Part shown: piece by piece, positions 6,874 to 9,427 of the stretch
Layout: each line of letters opens with the position of its first letter
How positions within the stretch are numbered: the first letter of the stretch is position 1
NCBI GenBank assembly: GCA_028821635.1
Contig: JAPPDO010000143.1
Coordinates: 1 to 9,427, forward strand
DNA: 9,427 bases
Direction of reading: 5' to 3'
From: Ekhidna sp.
GTDB taxonomy: Bacteria; Bacteroidota; Bacteroidia; Cytophagales; Cyclobacteriaceae
Made by a program: the position numbers and the translations under genes
Notes under the pieces: generated by a model
Database searches by the model: none
The model's input: the letters and a program-made list of their open reading frames with translations, nothing else
Told to the model about the DNA's origin: nothing

Positions 6874-6957
6874 AATGGCACCTCGGAAGTAAATTCTTCG
6901 TCCAACACAATACCAAGCAAAAAATTAAAGAAAAGAGCATCTATTATAAAGCATAAA

Positions 6958-7020
6958 GCGTGGCAAAATCTGTTTTTAAAAAATTGTGATAAGAGATTAC
7001 AACCTTATCGCTCGCCACAC
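6958..7020 (+). other. Nested inverted repeats downstream of paralogue B
   Basis: GTGGC (6960-6964) can pair with GCCAC (7014-7018). Inside it, GTGATAAG (6986-6993) can pair with CTTATCGC (7004-7011), an 8-bp stem with one G-U pair and a 10-nt loop. There is no U-tract after the structure, so it is not a standard intrinsic terminator. It could be a 3' mRNA stabilising structure or fortuitous. Confidence 0.3.
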
Positions 7021-7081
7021 TGTCTAAAGAACAATATTTGCAACATGAATGAAATAGGATAATATATTTATAATCATTATT

Positions 7082-7120
7082 TTTGAATCCTTATTATCCT
7101 TGTGTTAAATTTTGTGTTAA
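7082..7120 (+). promoter_or_regulatory. Candidate promoter of the PKD/propeller lipoprotein gene
   Basis: TTTG at 7082-7085 is followed after 20 bp by TAAATTTTG (7106-7114), which matches the Bacteroidota -33/-7 arrangement (TTTG, about 19 bp, TAnnTTTG) with one extra base inside the -7 element. The start codon lies about 30 bp downstream. The 9-mer TTGTGTTAA occurs twice here (7100-7108 and 7112-7120, 12-bp period) and could be a regulator half-site pair. An exact TATTTTTG at 7078-7085 is an alternative -7 element but lacks a suitable -33. Confidence 0.4.
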
Positions 7121-7144
7121 TAGTATTACTAAACTAATAAATTG

Positions 7145-8992
7145 ATGAAAATGGTAAATAACCTAATTAATTCACTCCGAAGTGTCTTTTCAATAAAGAT
7201 ACTTCAGGGAGGCAGCATTCCGTTAGCGGGGATGCTTGCGATACTGATGTTCGCTGCCTCGTGCGGCGATGATGACGACGGCCCGAAGGCCCCGGAGGCG
7301 GTTGCTGAATTCAGCTTTGAACCGGCAGAACCGGCAGAAGGAGATACCGTGACGTTTACAGACAAATCCCGGGGAGCAACCAAATGGGCTTGGGATTTTG
7401 GAGATAGTGGAACTTCGACAGAGCAAAACCCTAACTATGTTTACAAAACAGCCGGGGCTAAAGAAGTGAAATTGACCATAAACGACGGTGCCAATGAGAT
7501 CATGAAAACGGTGACAGTGGCAAAACGAACGCCCAAGATCACCGCACAACCGGACGCATTTGTGGCAGGAGACATCGTAACGTTAGCTGCCGCTATCTAT
7601 AATCCGGACAAAAAAGCCGTGACCTATGCGTGGTCTCCCGGTGACGATTCGGAATATGTGGACGGTACGAGCACAAGCTCAGCAGAACCCAAAGTGATCT
7701 ACAGCACCGCCGGTGAAAAAACGGTGGCAGTGACCATCACAATAGACGGTGCAGATTTTGAGGGCAGCACAAAGATCGATGTCAAGGCCGAGCTGGCGAA
7801 GACATTGTACTACACGGTAGTGGAGTCTGAATATAATCCGGGTGCAGAAGCACGGGGGGCTGTTTTTCCGGCAGAGGCCTCAGGAAGTGGAAATGTATTT
7901 TCCAGAAAATTAACTACCAAGCTTGAATCTGAAGCAGTAAATACCAATGTATCCGTGAAAGCACATCCGTATGCACTGAGAATAGCCAATGACAGGGTGT
8001 ACATCTTTGATGCAGGGGCCGGTACCGGGCTTTTCGGAGGCACACCCGGAGATCCTACGATGGGTGCAGTAGACGGAGATGGTGAGATCAAGAGTTTTAG
8101 CCTGACCAACGCGGCGGACGTAACGACCCACGTTACCTTCTCGGTTCCTCGCTCAACTGCGGAAGGAGTGAGTAGCGGTTCCGAAGACGAGGGACATAAC
8201 AGAGACCCGTTCTACGGAGACGTAACAAGCACCCATATTTACTGGATAGATAAGCGGAGAGGTGTTTACCGAGTGTCTTTAAGCACCACCGATCTTGCAA
8301 TTAACACGCTTGAGTTGTCAAATATGCAAACACTGGCTCGTAAGGTGCAAATAGCTCACTACGGCGAAACTAAAAATGGAGAGTTCAATTCACTGTGTGG
8401 AGCCTTCCAAGTAAGGAATAATAACAACGTGGAAGAGCTCTGGTGGTCGCTGTTTAGGGCTACTAATGCAAGAAGGGGTATCTGGAGATTTGTGGAAAGT
8501 GACATTAAAACTGATCCCTTAGCAAATGATAATACTGAAGCTGCACCTGCACTTGGTGCCTTATTTGGGCAAGGCAACACCCCGGATCATGCTCCTCGTG
8601 CCTTTGCGATAGATGAAGCGAACAATAAACTCTATTTCGCAGTGAACTACACAAGTGAAGGAGGTGCGGGTAACACTACCGGTGCGGGGGTTTACAGAAG
8701 CAACTTGGACGGCTCTAATGTGGAGACGATTGATCTTTCTCCTGACCATCCGCAAGGCGATTTTATTGCTAACCTCGTGACTTCACAAATTGCCGTTGAT
8801 GCAGAGGGTGGCTATGTCTATTGGAGTTATATTGCGCCGCTTGCTGCTGCTAGGGATGCCTCAGAACCGCTTCAGGCAAGCAATGGCATCAAGCGGTGGA
8901 AGATAGACGGAACCGGAGAGGTTGAGTATTTCTTAACTACCGATGATGATGAGTTTATTTATGGCATCGCCATCGATCAGACTAAACGTTAA
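7145..8992 (+). CDS. Surface lipoprotein with two PKD-type domains and a YWTD-like beta-propeller
   Basis: A 615-residue lipoprotein. I start it at ATG 7145 rather than the TTG at 7142; ATG 7151 is also possible. The signal region ends in FAASC with Cys40 lipidated, followed by GDDDDG, a strong match to the acidic export signal that sends Bacteroidota lipoproteins to the cell surface. Residues about 53-127 are a PKD domain with the hallmark WAWDFGD (81-87) and NPNYVYKTAG. Residues about 131-213 look like a second, diverged PKD/Ig-like domain (YAWSPGDD, IYSTAGEKTVAVTI). The rest, about 220-615, resembles a beta-propeller of LDL-receptor YWTD type: HIYWIDKRRGVYRV (364-377), NNKLYFAV (493-500) with GVYRSNLDGSNVET, and GGYVYWSYI (555-563) with GIKRWKIDGTGEVE. 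Such propellers usually bind proteins or ligands, and no catalytic motif is seen. It is separated from the upstream operon by about 270 bp and is followed by a strong terminator. The name of the ligand cannot be inferred. Confidence 0.9.
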   Translation: MKMVNNLINSLRSVFSIKILQGGSIPLAGMLAILMFAASCGDDDDGPKAPEAVAEFSFEPAEPAEGDTVTFTDKSRGATKWAWDFGDSGTSTEQNPNYVYKTAGAKEVKLTINDGANEIMKTVTVAKRTPKITAQPDAFVAGDIVTLAAAIYNPDKKAVTYAWSPGDDSEYVDGTSTSSAEPKVIYSTAGEKTVAVTITIDGADFEGSTKIDVKAELAKTLYYTVVESEYNPGAEARGAVFPAEASGSGNVFSRKLTTKLESEAVNTNVSVKAHPYALRIANDRVYIFDAGAGTGLFGGTPGDPTMGAVDGDGEIKSFSLTNAADVTTHVTFSVPRSTAEGVSSGSEDEGHNRDPFYGDVTSTHIYWIDKRRGVYRVSLSTTDLAINTLELSNMQTLARKVQIAHYGETKNGEFNSLCGAFQVRNNNNVEELWWSLFRATNARRGIWRFVESDIKTDPLANDNTEAAPALGALFGQGNTPDHAPRAFAIDEANNKLYFAVNYTSEGGAGNTTGAGVYRSNLDGSNVETIDLSPDHPQGDFIANLVTSQIAVDAEGGYVYWSYIAPLAAARDASEPLQASNGIKRWKIDGTGEVEYFLTTDDDEFIYGIAIDQTKR

Positions 8993-9030
8993 TCTGTTTA
9001 TAGTATAATTTGAAATTGAATTTTATAAAG

Positions 9031-9063
9031 CCGTCTCATTTCTCTGAGTGAGGCGGTTTTTTT
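9031..9063 (+). terminator. Intrinsic terminator after the PKD/propeller lipoprotein gene
   Basis: CCGTCTCATT (9031-9040) pairs with AGTGAGGCGG (9047-9056) to give a 10-bp stem with two G-U pairs around the 6-nt loop TCTCTG. Seven T residues follow (9057-9063). It lies about 40 bp after the stop codon at 8992. An A-run precedes the left arm (AAAG), so weak termination of the convergent gene from the other side is conceivable. Confidence 0.88.
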
Positions 9064-9119
9064 GATGCTTCTTTAAGAAAATCAGTTTGGAGAAAAGCTT
9101 TAAAACATATTAGATCCCC

Positions 9120-9427
9120 CTACTCCCTGACAAACTTCAACAAACGCCCGTCCGGCAGTTGCACCAAATAGAGGCCGCTTCGCAGGGAGGTGATGTCTGT
9201 CCTTGTGTTCGTGGTGCCTTCTAAAAGCAGCTTCCCGCTGAGGCTTAATATTTGGAATGTACCTCCGATCGAAGATCGCACCTCCAGGTAGCGGCCCGAA
9301 GGATTGGGGAAGATGACAACTTCCGCTGCATCATCTGCCGCACCAAGAGGGCAGATCACCGCCTGCGTTTGCGTGGACGTGTTGCCCATAGCATCGGTGT
9401 AGGTCCACGTAATAGTCGTGGTGGACG
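9120..9427 (-). CDS. C-terminal part of a T9SS-secreted protein (5' end outside the window)
   Basis: The last 101 residues of a protein whose frame is open to the window edge; the ATG at 9389 is internal because codons upstream of it (TTITWTYTDA) continue the same domain. Residues around TWTYTDAMGNTSTQTQ resemble the end of a HYR or Ig-like repeat, common in large Bacteroidota adhesins and extracellular proteins. The final 65-70 residues are a type A T9SS C-terminal sorting domain: VVIFPNPSGRYLEV, then FQILSLSGKLLLEG, then ITSLRSGLYLVQL and the basic end KFVRE. This domain targets proteins through the type IX secretion system to the surface or medium and is normally cleaved. The gene is convergent with the lipoprotein gene. 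The catalytic or binding part lies outside, so the role of the full protein is unknown. Confidence 0.9.
   Translation of the reverse strand, partial: STTTITWTYTDAMGNTSTQTQAVICPLGAADDAAEVVIFPNPSGRYLEVRSSIGGTFQILSLSGKLLLEGTTNTRTDITSLRSGLYLVQLPDGRLLKFVRE

Larger units (their letters stand above)
6486..6942 (+). repeat. Tandem duplication, unit 2 (carries second coiled-coil gene)
   Basis: Second copy of the segment at 5955-6369, 457 bp long. Leader, head, tail and 69 nt of 3' flank align without gaps, and the only length change is two additional heptads in the gene centre. The 3' flank is clearly more diverged than the coding ends, which suggests the duplication is not very recent and that the coding parts are under selection. 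Confidence 0.9.

Noticed and set aside
5955..6942. Insertion sequence or transposon explaining the duplication
   Set aside because: No transposase frame, no terminal inverted repeats at the unit borders and no target-site duplication are visible.
7142..7144. TTG as start codon of the PKD lipoprotein
   Set aside because: An ATG follows immediately at 7145 and gives the same protein without the extra residue.
9387..9389. ATG at 9389 as the true start of the T9SS protein
   Set aside because: The frame continues upstream to the window edge with residues typical of an Ig/HYR-like domain, and there is no signal peptide after this ATG.

Overview
The window reads as chromosomal DNA of a Bacteroidota bacterium, probably a free-living Cytophagales/Saprospirales-type lineage (this placement is an inference). 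The diagnostic features are a SusC/SusD outer-membrane pair, lipoproteins whose anchoring Cys is followed by acidic residues, a type IX secretion (T9SS) C-terminal sorting domain, TAnnTTTG-like promoter elements and A-rich start contexts without strong Shine-Dalgarno sequences.

Layout. Positions 1-35 may hold the first codons of a minus-strand gene. Positions 36-571 carry no gene: they contain A/T tracts, candidate divergent promoters and one copy of an 'accacagaggGCACGGAG'-type intergenic repeat. From 572 a plus-strand operon runs tightly: a SusC/RagA TonB-dependent transporter (572-3619), a SusD-like lipoprotein (3628-5148, 8-bp gap), an unassigned lipoprotein (5149-5952, 0-bp gap) and a small cytoplasmic coiled-coil protein (5971-6300, 18-bp gap). 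A second, paralogous coiled-coil gene follows (6502-6873). The two coiled-coil genes lie in a tandem duplication of about 0.4 kb in which only the central heptad arrays differ. After about 270 bp of non-coding DNA with a candidate promoter comes a surface lipoprotein with two PKD-type domains and a YWTD-like beta-propeller (7145-8992), followed by a clear intrinsic terminator (9031-9063). The right edge holds the 3' end of a convergent gene for a T9SS-secreted protein (9120-9427, minus).

How the genes may work together. SusC is the TonB-dependent pore, SusD its surface lid and substrate binder, and the third lipoprotein sits where SusE/SusF-type accessory surface proteins usually sit. The PKD/propeller lipoprotein could be a further surface binding component, although it probably has its own promoter. 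No hydrolase, peptidase, sigma/anti-sigma pair or hybrid two-component regulator is visible, so the substrate cannot be deduced. The most unusual element is the duplicated coiled-coil gene pair: both products lack an export signal yet follow an envelope operon, and their 21-bp repeat arrays have expanded independently inside otherwise near-identical genes.
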